Below the pieces are notes generated by a model, which saw only the letters and a list, made by a program, of their open reading frames with translations, did not search any database and was not told the DNA's origin. A DNA stretch of 44,255 bases from assembly GCA_035758575.1 (NCBI GenBank), contig DASTXH010000006.1, positions 1 to 44,255 on the forward strand, in the 5' to 3' direction. The translations under genes were made by a program, and so were the position numbers. This DNA comes from JANWHZ01 sp035758575. GTDB taxonomy: Bacteria > Patescibacteriota > Saccharimonadia > Saccharimonadales > UBA4665. Below are positions 24,990-34,068 of the stretch, one piece after another. Position 1 is the first letter of the stretch; each line of letters opens with the position of its first letter.

Positions 24990-25520
24990 ATGAATCACGA
25001 AGTGCATGGCGGCATAGGCCCCTACGACGACGAAACAGAACGGCTGGTACAGCAACAAGCCGGTTTATATTTCGAAATTAGCTCCTTGTTCTTCCAGACC
25101 TTCCAAAATCCTGCCGCCATTGAACGGGCAAGCATGGCAAACGGCGGCTATACTTCGCTCAGCCTGCACCGGCCGGGCAGAGCGGTACCCGACCTTACCA
25201 TCTTGCGGCACCACGCCCGCTTGCAAGATGGAGGCTGGAGCATAGTAGACATAGTTACCGTAGACAAGACACAGCTCAGCTCATCCTCTCCGAGCGAGAT
25301 TACCTTGCCGTTTGAAATTGATATCCAGGGCAATCTCACTAAAATGTCGTACGTCGGCCCAGGGAATCTCGCCCCTTATCTAACCAGACGACATCTATAC
25401 TTCGAAGCCGCGCTTCAAGCCATAACAGTCGGCTCCGCCACTCCAAACACTACCGTCTACGTCGATAACCAGCCGATGTTGCGCTCGGATGGGGTGAGCT
25501 GGCAAAACTATACTTCGTAA
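24990..25520 (+). CDS. Conserved-looking protein of unknown function
   Basis: 176 aa, soluble, with no signal peptide or recognised motif. It has a mixed alpha/beta look with a hydrophobic strand-rich middle (GGWSIVDIVTVDK, ITLPFEIDIQGNLTKM). The ATG at 24990 was chosen because TATACAAT lies 9 bp upstream, so the leader would be only a few bases; the longer frame to 24939 runs through that promoter. Divergent from the lectin gene and followed by the methyltransferase pseudogene. Not recognised. Confidence 0.6.
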   Translation: MNHEVHGGIGPYDDETERLVQQQAGLYFEISSLFFQTFQNPAAIERASMANGGYTSLSLHRPGRAVPDLTILRHHARLQDGGWSIVDIVTVDKTQLSSSSPSEITLPFEIDIQGNLTKMSYVGPGNLAPYLTRRHLYFEAALQAITVGSATPNTTVYVDNQPMLRSDGVSWQNYTS

Positions 25521-25543
25521 CGGCAGGCCAGGCTCATCTGTCA

Positions 25544-25549
25544 TATACT
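25544..25549 (+). promoter_or_regulatory. -10 box, leaderless geometry
   Basis: TATACT followed by 6 bp and the ATG at 25556. No Shine-Dalgarno sequence. Confidence 0.55.
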
Positions 25550-25555
25550 TTAGGT

Positions 25556-26262
25556 ATGTTACATGATGCACTGAATCACACATATTGGCAAAGACTACCC
25601 GCCAAGGCGATACCCGGCAACAATATATTCCCGGGCAATGAACTCACGAGCCAGCTGCAGGGTAGCGCGTCAATTTTAGATGTTGGATGCGGTAGCGGCG
25701 AAATGATAGAACGGTTGGCGGGACAAGGTTTTTCGGCCACCGGCATCGACATCAACGCCGAAACTATCGCAAAGCACACAACAAACCCGAGTCCGGTACG
25801 ATACATACTCGGCAGCGCAACAGACCTTCCGTTTGCCGAAAACACATTTGACGCGGTGATCTTTGGCTTCGTACTCGTCAACCTAATACCAGAGCACAAG
25901 CGCCAAAAGGCGATTTCCGAGGCCTACAGGGTGCTGAGACCTGGCGGCGTTATCTGGATCAACGAGGGCCTCACATCACCAGATTACGCCAAGCGCTATA
26001 AGCTATGCCGCGGCTTCATCGACGATGGATACTCTTTCTTCGTATTCAAAGAGAGCGGGCTCAGTGCCGCAATAAAAACAAAGGAAGATTGCATACTGCG
26101 ATTGCGCAAAACATGGTTGATAGAATATCCCATCATTTCACCGCTCAGGAGTTAGGCCGGTTATTCAGCAACTTTACCATAGCATATCAGCAAGAAGTAC
26201 TCGTACAATCACCGCGCTCAGGCTCAGCCATCCGATCCGTTGTATTGGTCGCCCGAAAATAG
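25556..26262 (+). pseudogene. SAM-dependent methyltransferase with a -1 frameshift near its 3' end
   Basis: Class I methyltransferase (Methyltransf_11 type): motif I SILDVGCGSGEMIERL (about 38-53), acidic GIDINAE, and FDAVIFGFVL with YRVLRPGG as post-motifs. The first frame ends at 26155 with an unlikely tail (TWLIEYPIISPLRS). The overlapping -1 frame continues as ISHHFTAQELGRLFSNFTI to 26262, which is what methyltransferase C-termini look like. Adding one A to the AAAA at 26108-26111 joins the two. The gene is therefore broken, frameshifted in translation, or has a sequencing error. Substrate unknown. Confidence 0.8.
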
Positions 26263-26333
26263 ATTGCAGCTGACCTTTCAGAGCCACGCAACGTACGCCA
26301 TAATGACATGAAAGATAACTAGGAAGTTTGACC

Positions 26334-27350
26334 ATGAAGACCGTCACGATCCCCGACTTGAAAGATAAGATGCTTGCAGCCATGACCATCCGTGGCCTAA
26401 CGGCCAAAGAAGCAGAAATCGTCATCGCGCCGTTTATAGAAGCCGAGTTGCGCGGCAAACGGACGCACGGCATAAACAAATTCTTTGTTATTGATGATGG
26501 GCTGCACAACAGAGGAACGCCGCACATAATCCGCGACAAATTCAGCTACGCGCTTATCGACGGCAACAAAGAGCTTGGTTTTCTATGCGCAGACATGGCA
26601 ATGGATATGGCCATCCAAAAAGCAAAGCAGCACGGCAGCGGCATCGTCGGCCTTACCAATGCTTTCTACTTCTCAGTTTTATGGCCCTATGCCCGAAAAG
26701 CCGCCGAAGCCGGCCTAGTATCTATTATCATGAAGAGCGGTGGGCCTGCAGGCGTAGCACCATTCGGCGGTGCCGACCCAATTATGGGCATCAACCCGCT
26801 GAGCATTGGCATCCCTGCAAGAGGAGGCCCCATCATACTCGATATGACCGCAGCCCAGAAACCATGGGGCGAAGTAAACCTTGCGCGCGTAGAAAACCGT
26901 CCGCTCGCACCAAATACGTTCATAGATAAGAATGGCAATTTCACGACTGACCCTGCCCAAGCTGAAGCCATCATACCGTTTGGTGGTGCGAAGGGATACG
27001 GATTAAACCTGGCTATCGAGGTACTGACCGGAGCTTTTGTGGGCGCCCGCATGGGCTTACAAGTCAAAGAAGTATACGATACCGGCAACCTGTTCATTGC
27101 TCTATCGCCCGAAATGTTCACCGAGATGGACACGTTTCTCGACTCGGTCGAAGTGCTCAAAACCGAGCTTAAATCCTCACGTCCCATGGCAAACTTCCCA
27201 GAAGTATACTTACCGGGCGAGCAGGGCGATGCGCTTTTCAAGAAGAACACGGTAAAAGGCAGCTTGGAGATTCCAAAAGATATTTGGGACGCTTTGTGCA
27301 AATACGCCGACGGTGTAGATATCAAGTCAGCATTGCAGATAAAACTCTAG
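26334..27350 (+). CDS. Ldh_2-family NAD(P)-dependent dehydrogenase (malate/L-lactate/ureidoglycolate type)
   Basis: 339 aa, the normal family length. N-terminal helical part with RTHGI, which carries the catalytic His of the family. The central nucleotide-binding part has GGADPIMGINPLSIGIPA, and toward the C-terminus FGGAKGYGLNLAIEVLTG forms the signature loop. It reduces a 2-oxoacid such as pyruvate or oxaloacetate, or oxidises the hydroxyacid; the substrate is not predictable. The ATG at 26334 is preceded by AGGAAG at 7 nt. It converges on the next gene with 4 bp between stops. One of few metabolic enzymes in the window. Confidence 0.9.
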   Translation: MKTVTIPDLKDKMLAAMTIRGLTAKEAEIVIAPFIEAELRGKRTHGINKFFVIDDGLHNRGTPHIIRDKFSYALIDGNKELGFLCADMAMDMAIQKAKQHGSGIVGLTNAFYFSVLWPYARKAAEAGLVSIIMKSGGPAGVAPFGGADPIMGINPLSIGIPARGGPIILDMTAAQKPWGEVNLARVENRPLAPNTFIDKNGNFTTDPAQAEAIIPFGGAKGYGLNLAIEVLTGAFVGARMGLQVKEVYDTGNLFIALSPEMFTEMDTFLDSVEVLKTELKSSRPMANFPEVYLPGEQGDALFKKNTVKGSLEIPKDIWDALCKYADGVDIKSALQIKL

Positions 27351-27354
27351 ATCA

Positions 27355-28896
27355 TCAAAGCGTCAGACGCTTGCTGCCGCCCATGACGGCGTCAAAATTG
27401 CCATGCACGTCCCACCAGTTACGCAGTTGTTTGCCCTGATAGGCCTTGGTATTGTTGCGGCCGGGCAGGTTCTGCCACATCCATATTTGCCAGTTCAGCT
27501 GTGGGTTATTCGCATCCGAAATGTCATTACAACCCCATACTGCGCAGCTGATTGGGGTAGTCGCGCCCAGGCCGCCGGGGTTCCAATCCTCACAATCCGA
27601 TGTCTGCGGCGTGGGATTTGCCCAGTCGTATTCATAGCGGGCATTGGGTGGGTTGTGTACCGAGCCGCAGCGGCCGGTTGTTCCTAACGCTTGCGGCCAG
27701 TTCGGCCCCTGGAATAGCTCGAACAATGTACTGTTTACTGTCTTCATTTCAGCTTCTATCTGGTGCCCCCAGGAATGCATGGCCTCGGCAGCACCGCGAC
27801 CATAGTTGAAGGTGTAGACCACGTAGGTATGGCGGCACACCGGCATGTCATTCCACTCATAGCTGTTACTGATATCCCCATACGGCCCAGCCATTTTGGA
27901 TTCCTCAATATACAAATACGGCTGGTTAGTACCTGGCTTATTGGGCCCCTGGTAGGCAAACAACCACACTTCACGCACCCCTTGGCCATCCACATAACTA
28001 CAAATATTGTTACTGCTCATCACACCATAGTAATCAGGGTACGAGGTAAAGCCGGGGTGGAGCGTACCATTGATAGGCACCGCCGTGTCGTGCTCGATGG
28101 TATTTACTACATGGTACGTCAGCGCAGGCGGATCATTATGGTTATAACCCAGATATTCGGTGGCTTTCGGCAAATCCACCAACAAGTTGTTGGTGATATC
28201 CACCGTATGTTGCCGGATGGAGGCATACGATCCGCCCACGTCACCCGTCACGCCGATGTCTATGTTCTGACCGCCATTGCTAAGCGGAAAATACTTCAGC
28301 ACCAGCACGCCCAGGCTGTAGCTGGTGTCTTTGCCGGCAACCGCCGGCAGGGTAGGTAGCGGAGCGGGCGACGGTGATGGCTGGGGTGCTGCGGTGGGTT
28401 TTGGTTTCAGTGTAGGGGCAGGCGCGGGAACAGCCGCAGGCGGCGCCGGCGTTGTCATGACGGGCGCGGCGGGGGCAGGTGATAATGCCGTCTGCTGCCC
28501 TGTGGTGATGGCCGGCTTTTGCGGCAACGTATGGCTGCGACCCGCCAAGCGCACAAGGCCGTAGCCCGCGGCGGGCAAGCTAAGCACACCAATCGACGCA
28601 GCCGCCAGCATAAGCTGGCTTACGGGACTCATGGCGCGCAGTGCCCGCCATCCAGGGATAATCCAGCTGCGCTTTAGCGGCGCAGCCGCGGCAACATGCG
28701 GCGGATAATTGCGTAAGTCAAACGCCAATGGGTGATCTGCATGTGACAGGGCATGCCCGGCGGCAAGCTGCACAGATTGCGGCGGCGCCTCGCTCATCAC
28801 CGAGGGCGACAATAACTCTGGTGATTTTTCAGGACTTTGTTCAAGTACACCCACAGCGGCATGCCCCAGCCGGATATACACATTGCGATGACTCAT
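27355..28896 (-). CDS. Membrane-anchored secreted protein with Pro-rich stalk, unknown catalytic-looking domain
   Basis: 513 aa. Cytoplasmic N-terminus (about 1-90), one membrane helix (about 93-115, VSQLMLAAASIGVLSLPAAGYG), a Pro/Ala/Thr stalk (about 125-190) and a C-terminal domain of about 310 residues. That domain has several Cys pairs (NICSY, PVCRH, GRCGS, SDCEDW, ISCAVWGC) and AMHSWGHQIEAE, where HSWGH gives two His and a nearby Glu, a possible metal site. No family was recognised. The start at 28896 (ATG with TATTAT 8 bp upstream) is preferred to the TTG at 28953. Likely a surface-exposed enzyme or adhesin. Confidence 0.7.
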   Translation of the reverse strand: MSHRNVYIRLGHAAVGVLEQSPEKSPELLSPSVMSEAPPQSVQLAAGHALSHADHPLAFDLRNYPPHVAAAAPLKRSWIIPGWRALRAMSPVSQLMLAAASIGVLSLPAAGYGLVRLAGRSHTLPQKPAITTGQQTALSPAPAAPVMTTPAPPAAVPAPAPTLKPKPTAAPQPSPSPAPLPTLPAVAGKDTSYSLGVLVLKYFPLSNGGQNIDIGVTGDVGGSYASIRQHTVDITNNLLVDLPKATEYLGYNHNDPPALTYHVVNTIEHDTAVPINGTLHPGFTSYPDYYGVMSSNNICSYVDGQGVREVWLFAYQGPNKPGTNQPYLYIEESKMAGPYGDISNSYEWNDMPVCRHTYVVYTFNYGRGAAEAMHSWGHQIEAEMKTVNSTLFELFQGPNWPQALGTTGRCGSVHNPPNARYEYDWANPTPQTSDCEDWNPGGLGATTPISCAVWGCNDISDANNPQLNWQIWMWQNLPGRNNTKAYQGKQLRNWWDVHGNFDAVMGGSKRLTL

Positions 28897-28965
28897 TACT
28901 AGTAATAATACGACACCAGCCCGGTAGCAAACGACTCGAAATAGCAACCGCAAACTACAGCAGCA

Positions 28966-29552
28966 TTACGCAGCTTGAAACCGAACGATCCACTCGGCCA
29001 GTATGCTGCCGTCGACCAAAATACAGTCATTACTTGCCGCCAACGACTGAGCAGGACGGCTAAAGGTGCTATTCGTAATCACCATGGAACGCTGGCATTT
29101 ATAATGATTTAGCGCTGTCACCACCTGACGTACCGCTTCCGCCCGGACCATCTTGCTATAGCGCTTTACTTGAATACCCCAACGAACACCGTCCTTAACT
29201 GCAATAATGTCTACGCCGTAGTCGTATTTTTCGGTGAGAATGATATTGGTATATCCCCGATTCCTCAGAAGTTCTGCTACATATTTTTCAAATACTAAGC
29301 CATCCATAATGCGGATATCTACCATAGACAACGCCTGCAGCTTACGGCGCTCGTGGACAGCACGCTTGAAATGCAGATACAAAACCAACAATATAACCAG
29401 CGCAGCCAACAGTAATACCCAGCGACTGCTAACTCCAAAGTACGTTGGCCCATCTTTTGATAGGCTACCGCCATGACGATAATAATGACGGCTACTAAGC
29501 CTCCGGCAAGTTCGGTGTCGGAAGACCCACGTCTATAGTATCGCCGCGACAT
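28966..29552 (-). pseudogene. Membrane-anchored Mrr-type nuclease with a frameshift after the first helix
   Basis: C-terminal Mrr_cat/restriction endonuclease-like domain: MDGLVFEKYVAELLRNRGY, catalytic D in YDYGVDIIAV, then GIQVKRYS (the Q-x-K element) and ITNSTFS. The N-terminus MSRRYYRRGSSDTELAGGLV with a first helix is in another frame, beginning at ATG 29552, and the second helix (WVLLLAALVILLVLYLHF) is in the nuclease frame. One extra base in the A4 run (plus strand TTTT 29455-29458) joins them as a two-helix anchor plus nuclease. Related two-helix Mrr proteins occur in other bacteria. It may defend against modified DNA, or it is decaying. Confidence 0.8.
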
Positions 29553-29559
29553 ATGCGCA

Positions 29560-29565
29560 ACTATA
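29560..29565 (-). promoter_or_regulatory. -10 box of the Mrr gene, leaderless geometry
   Basis: TATAGT on the minus strand, 7 bp before the ATG at 29552. It supports starting the gene in the first frame, upstream of the frameshift. Confidence 0.5.
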
Positions 29566-29583
29566 CCAGATCAGCAACATCTA

Positions 29584-31719
29584 CTACAGCCTTACTCGGC
29601 GCAGGAACTGCGCATTGACCGCCACGATGATCGTCGATAGCGACATCAACACCGCACCGACGGCGGGCGACAGCACGAAGCCAAAGCCAGCCGTTACGCC
29701 AGCTGCCAACGGTATAGTAACGGCGTTATAGCCGGCGCCCCACAGCAGATTCTGTACCATTTTGCGGTACGTTGCACGGGACAGTGTAATGACCCTGGCC
29801 ACGCCGCGCGGGTCGCTGCTGGCCAGCACAATGCCGGCAGACTCTATGGCAACATCAGTGCCGGCGCCAATGGCAATGCCAATATCCGCCTGCGCAAGCG
29901 CCGGCGCATCGTTTACGCCATCGCCGACCATTGCAACCTTACTGCCGTCTGCCTGCAGTTTTTTCACCATTGCGGCCTTATGTTCCGGCAGCACCTCGGC
30001 AAAATATTCAGCAATACCCAGCTCACGGGCAACCCATGCGGCCACCCCGGCATTATCGCCGGTCAGCATTGCCACGCGCTTACCCATGGCATGCAGGCGC
30101 GACACCGCCTGTTTCGATTCCTCGCGAATACCGTCTGCCAACATCAGTATGCCCGCCACGGAGCTCTCGACCATCACATATATAACCGTCTTGCCGTCGT
30201 GCGCTGCCTGCTGTGCGGCATCCTGGAGCGCTTGAGGAATATCTGCGTTCAGCTCTGCTGCCAACTGCGGGCTGCCGACGTATACCGTGCGGCCGTCTAC
30301 CTCTGCGCGGACGCCTTTGCCGGCCAACGACTGGAAAGCACGTGCTGGTAACGGCCGTATCCTCCGGTCATGCGCATAGCGGGTAACTGCACGGGCGATG
30401 GGATGCTCCGAATCAGCTTCGACTGCAGCGGCCATGGCCACCGCGTTGCGGGCGTCACCATCGGCAGCCACATCCACCACGCCTTGCTCACCCTTAGTCA
30501 GCGTGCCGGTTTTATCAAACATCACCACGTCTACATTTCGCGCCGCTTCCAGCGCCATACGCTGTCGCACCAACAGACCATTTTTGGCCGCCATAGTAGT
30601 AGAAATGGCCGTAACTAGCGGCACCGCTAGGCCCAGTGCATGCGGGCAGGCAATAACCAGCACCGTCACCACCCGTGCCAGGATAAACGCCGCCGACCGG
30701 TCGCTGAATAGCGCCCATCCCAACACCGTCACCACCGCCGCACCTATAGCGATAAATGTAAGGTAAAATGCCGCCCGGTCAGCCAAAATCTGCGTCTTAG
30801 ATTTGCTATTTTGTGCCTCGGCAACCAGCCTCATGATACCCGCAAGCACCGTATCATCGCCGACTTTCGTAATGCGGACCGTCAATGAGCCGCTGCCATT
30901 TATAGTGCCGCCAATAACTACGCTCCCGGCAGTCTTCCTTACCGGTTTCGATTCACCGGTAAGCATCGATTCATTTACATCCGATTCACCGTTAGCAACT
31001 TCGCCATCAGCGGGCACGTTCGTTCCGGGACGCACCAGTACCATATCACCCCTCTTCAAATCACCCACCGGCACTTTGTTCGTACCTTCTTTAGTGACCA
31101 GTTCGGCCTCGTCTGGCAGCAGCTTAGCCAGCTCCTTCAATGCACCTTGGGCGTTCTGTACCGACGCCATCTCAAGCCAGTGCCCAAGCAACATGATGGT
31201 TACCAGTGTCGCTAGTTCCCACCAAAAGTCCATACCGCCTACCAACCGCAGCGTCACAGCCAGGCTATAGCCGAATGCCACTGTGATGGCCATAGATATC
31301 AGCGTCATCATGCCAGGCCGCCGGCCTGCTATCTCCACTCTGGCGCTTTTTAGAAATACCATGCCACCATAGAAAAATAGAATCAGGCCAAACAGGGGAG
31401 GGATATACTGGCTGCCGCCGAATGCCAGACGGTAGTGCAGCCAGTGCTGTACCGTGTCGGAAAACGCCAGTACCGGCACCGTCAGCGCCAGACACAGCCA
31501 AAACTTCTGTTTGAACATATTAGGGCTGTGACCGGCATGTTTGTCGTGGTCGGCGTGATCCATCACCGTGTGCGTCTTGTTTGGCTTCGCCGGCACCAAA
31601 TTCATACCACACTCAGGGCATAGACCTGGCATATCTCGTTGAACATCCACATGCATAGGGCAGGTGAATACGTTCTTCTTTGGCGACGACATATCCGCCG
31701 CGTGATCCTGGTGATGCAT
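29584..31719 (-). CDS. copB: Copper-type P1B ATPase with CPH motif (CopB-like)
   Basis: 711 aa heavy-metal ATPase. The N-terminus is His-rich (MHHQDHAAD, DHADHDKHAGH) and has a small heavy-metal-binding domain with CPMH and CPECGM. The membrane metal site is CPH (in VLVIACPHALGLAVP), the mark of subgroup P1B-3, which is associated with copper export. Actuator TGES, phosphorylation motif DKTGTLT, SEHPIARAV and hinge GDGVNDAPAL are all intact. It pumps copper out of the cytoplasm using ATP. It lies 13 bp after the CsoR-like repressor gene and shares its promoter and operator. Confidence 0.93.
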   Translation of the reverse strand: MHHQDHAADMSSPKKNVFTCPMHVDVQRDMPGLCPECGMNLVPAKPNKTHTVMDHADHDKHAGHSPNMFKQKFWLCLALTVPVLAFSDTVQHWLHYRLAFGGSQYIPPLFGLILFFYGGMVFLKSARVEIAGRRPGMMTLISMAITVAFGYSLAVTLRLVGGMDFWWELATLVTIMLLGHWLEMASVQNAQGALKELAKLLPDEAELVTKEGTNKVPVGDLKRGDMVLVRPGTNVPADGEVANGESDVNESMLTGESKPVRKTAGSVVIGGTINGSGSLTVRITKVGDDTVLAGIMRLVAEAQNSKSKTQILADRAAFYLTFIAIGAAVVTVLGWALFSDRSAAFILARVVTVLVIACPHALGLAVPLVTAISTTMAAKNGLLVRQRMALEAARNVDVVMFDKTGTLTKGEQGVVDVAADGDARNAVAMAAAVEADSEHPIARAVTRYAHDRRIRPLPARAFQSLAGKGVRAEVDGRTVYVGSPQLAAELNADIPQALQDAAQQAAHDGKTVIYVMVESSVAGILMLADGIREESKQAVSRLHAMGKRVAMLTGDNAGVAAWVARELGIAEYFAEVLPEHKAAMVKKLQADGSKVAMVGDGVNDAPALAQADIGIAIGAGTDVAIESAGIVLASSDPRGVARVITLSRATYRKMVQNLLWGAGYNAVTIPLAAGVTAGFGFVLSPAVGAVLMSLSTIIVAVNAQFLRRVRL

Positions 31720-31732
31720 AGCCCTATACCCC

Positions 31733-32017
31733 TTATTTTCCCCTAATATTGTGCAGTTCGTATAAATGCAGCAGCTCTTCCAATGCTTTCTTTTGTTCGC
31801 TAGCGTCGGCAGAGGCGAGCATATCTGTTACATGTGTTTTCAGATGATTCTCCAGCAGCAGCTTGTTCAGTGAGCCTAGCGAACGCTGTATCGCCAGGCT
31901 CTGCGTCAGTATATCCATACAGTAGGCTTCGGTATCTATCATCTTCTCCAGGCCCTTTACCTGACCCTGGATGATCTTGCTGCGGTGTAATGCTCTGCGC
32001 TTGATATCGTAAATCAT
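31733..32017 (-). CDS. csoR: CsoR/RcnR-family copper-responsive repressor
   Basis: 94 aa all-helical DUF156 protein. RSKIIQGQVKGLEKMID is the family signature. Metal-ligand positions are Cys33 (in YCMDIL), His58 and His62 (in NHLKTH): spacing 25 and 4 equals that of CsoR Cys-His-Cys, but the second Cys is His. This could shift metal choice or affinity. The apo form should bind the operator at 32030-32046 and let go on metal binding, switching on copB. The ATG at 32017 was chosen because the longer frame (32053) runs through the promoter and operator. Confidence 0.9.
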   Translation of the reverse strand: MIYDIKRRALHRSKIIQGQVKGLEKMIDTEAYCMDILTQSLAIQRSLGSLNKLLLENHLKTHVTDMLASADASEQKKALEELLHLYELHNIRGK

Positions 32018-32026
32018 GCTTCCATG

Positions 32027-32053
32027 ATGATACCCCCGCGGGGTATACGTCAA
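32027..32053 (-). promoter_or_regulatory. Promoter with CsoR operator filling the spacer
   Basis: Minus strand: TTGACG (32053-32048), 15-bp spacer, TATCAT (32032-32027). On the plus strand 32030-32046 reads ATACCCCCGCGGGGTAT, arms ATACCCC and GGGGTAT, close to known CsoR boxes. A repressor here would block RNA polymerase directly. Confidence 0.85.
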
Positions 32054-32105
32054 GTGCGAATGCCGTCCTCGTCAGGCCACCTACCAGCACACCTAAAAAT
32101 GCGTA

Positions 32106-32612
32106 CTAACGCTTGTTAGAAAAAAACGTCCGCAGTGCATTCTCACCAATATACAACACCGAATAACGCCCGCCCGGCTTACGCTCGCTAGCTGTTGGCC
32201 TGTAGCCCGCATCGGCGTCATCGGGAAGGTATAATCCCCCAAGCGCCTCGGCCCCAGCAGAGAGGGTGTAGTGCGCAAATGTTGACGCCTTTTCGCCGAC
32301 GGTTTTTACGATTGCGTCATCCGGCGAAAGGCTGCCATTCTCATATACACAAACATGCATTGCGCCAAACCGCTGGCCAACTGCCGCATACGACCGTATG
32401 TCCGGACTGGGTGAACTCATGGGCAAAAAATGACTAGGATTTCCTGCAATATGCCGCGTAATCGCGTTTGCCGCAGCCTGGCCAAGCAGCCGCTCCACGC
32501 CCCGACAGTCTGCAAGAACAGCCTCATATAAGGGCGCCGACTGTGGTATCGCCAATGTGTCGAGCCAACCCGCAACTGCCTGCAGCTCCGGCCGCGCCGT
32601 TTCGTATGCCAT
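32106..32612 (-). CDS. Protein of unknown function
   Basis: 168 aa, soluble, no signal peptide or membrane helix. The N-terminal half is helical; the C-terminal half has strand-rich segments (GAMHVCVYENGSL, GGRYSVLYIGENALRTFF). No motif was recognised. It follows the small gene at 32622 by 9 bp on the same strand, so the two are likely one transcript. It ends 89 bp before the copper operon start, with no clear terminator between. Confidence 0.55.
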   Translation of the reverse strand: MAYETARPELQAVAGWLDTLAIPQSAPLYEAVLADCRGVERLLGQAAANAITRHIAGNPSHFLPMSSPSPDIRSYAAVGQRFGAMHVCVYENGSLSPDDAIVKTVGEKASTFAHYTLSAGAEALGGLYLPDDADAGYRPTASERKPGGRYSVLYIGENALRTFFSNKR

Positions 32613-32621
32613 AAAGGTATT

Positions 32622-32822
32622 CTAACGTACCGGGCCGCGAGGCTGCTCAAAGTTGTCGGTTTCAACTACGATGACGTCACCTACGGATACGCCATCAGGA
32701 AGGGGCCATGTTGATTCACCATTTTCGCCATACGGTACACCATATCCATGATAGAGATATGTCTCGTCATACAGCGCTAACAACTCAGGATCAATGTCTT
32801 CTTGCTTCGGTATTTCTGCCAT
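32622..32822 (-). CDS. Small acidic protein of unknown function
   Basis: 66 aa, acidic and rich in Gly and Pro (YHGYGVPYGENGESTWPLPD). It ends in a strand-like segment VGDVIVVETDNFEQP. First gene of a two-gene transcript. Upstream on the minus strand TTGACT and TAAATT with a 17-bp spacer form a fair promoter, leaving almost no 5' UTR. It is divergent from the frameshifted EEP gene. A toxin-antitoxin or immunity role cannot be excluded or supported. Confidence 0.55.
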   Translation of the reverse strand: MAEIPKQEDIDPELLALYDETYLYHGYGVPYGENGESTWPLPDGVSVGDVIVVETDNFEQPRGPVR

Positions 32823-32991
32823 AGTCTCATAATTTAATACATACTATTAGCATAGTCAATAATATATTGAAATAATACCTAATAACGCCTCTCGCGAAGT
32901 GCGCACAAACCCGCACATAACCCTAGTGCATCGCCTGGACGCACTTTCGGCAATACTCAATAAGACACATAATTTGTTTTAATGTAAAAAC

Positions 32992-33971
32992 ATGATATTA
33001 TTTACCTCTATGATAACAGGCGAAATCTCCAACAAAATTGCCGTACACAATATTGCAGGCGGTATCACCGGACCCGACGCACGGGTAAAAAGTATCGCTG
33101 CGCAGATTATGGAGCGGCGGCCGACCACGCTGTTTATGCCCGAGGCGTACGACCTTGATAAGCCCGGCGCCCAAACGAGGGTAGAAAACTTCGCGGGAGA
33201 AATGTCGAACATATACTTTGTAGGCTACAAAGAGTACGACGGTAAATCCGGCGGCTACATGGCACTCGTCCGCAAGGACAGAGCGGTACAGCCTGAACAA
33301 CAGCTTGAATTTGGCAAAGAACAGCTGGTGAACGGGAACAGCTACTATTTCAAAATGCTCTCTTTCGCTGGTAGGGGTGCCGTCGAGATGAGCTTCCATG
33401 ATCCGAAGAGCGGAAGACTTGTCACCGAGGTAGGGCTGCATGCGAATACACTAGAGCAAGAGCGCGGTCTGGAAGTCACGGAGTTCCTAGCGCAATATCA
33501 AGGCACCATCGAACGGGGGCTCCCACTAGTCCTGGCGGGGCGGTGGGAGAAAAAAATCTTAAAACATGGGCATACCGCCTATTGGGGGGCGCCACCGAAG
33601 TAGCATACAACGCAGCCGTTAAAGCCAGCGGGGCAATTGGGCTCAATTTGCCTCCTCAGGATTACCGCAGTACGTTCCTTCCAGCTCGGTTGGCGAGTAT
33701 TCCTATTCGTGTTGGACAATACGCTGAGGGTCGAGAATATGAACAGCTGGTAAACGCCAGCTTCACCGATATAGCGCCCGAAGGTCCAACTACTTCCTTT
33801 CCGGGTATGCGTGCTAGCGAATTTGTACTACGGCTCAGTGGCGTGCAGGCAGACCACATCATGTGCGCTCCCCCAAGTGAGTTCATGGTTACTTCACAAC
33901 AAAAATACGCTCAGCAGACGGGTGATGACCACAACTGGGTGGAGACAGGCTTTTACTTACACTCCAAATAG
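32992..33971 (+). pseudogene. Endonuclease/exonuclease/phosphatase-like protein with a -1 frameshift
   Basis: First frame (to 33603): VHNIAGGITGPDARV, then RRPTTLFMPEAYD, GYMALVRKD, a His in EVGLHANTL and ERGLPLVLAG, all at the spacing of EEP domains. It then degenerates (RWEKKILKHGHTAYW). The -1 frame from about 33543 to 33971 continues sensibly (LKTWAYRLLGGATEVAYN, FTDIAPEG, VQADHIMC). One extra A in the A7 run (33550-33556) would fuse the two into about 325 aa. The usual GDFN motif after the LAG strand is not present, so even the joined protein may not be a classical nuclease. Confidence 0.7.
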
Positions 33972-34068
33972 CTTGATTACCGCCGACTAGCAGGGGGTAA
34001 TACGATCGCATTGCCGCATGCTCGTCCGCAAGCTGGCGGGATTGCGCGCATCCTCGAATGTCGAGACC

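Noticed and set aside
33543..33971. Separate 142-aa gene
   Set aside because: No own RBS or promoter, and its content completes the EEP-like frame upstream; treated as a frameshift.
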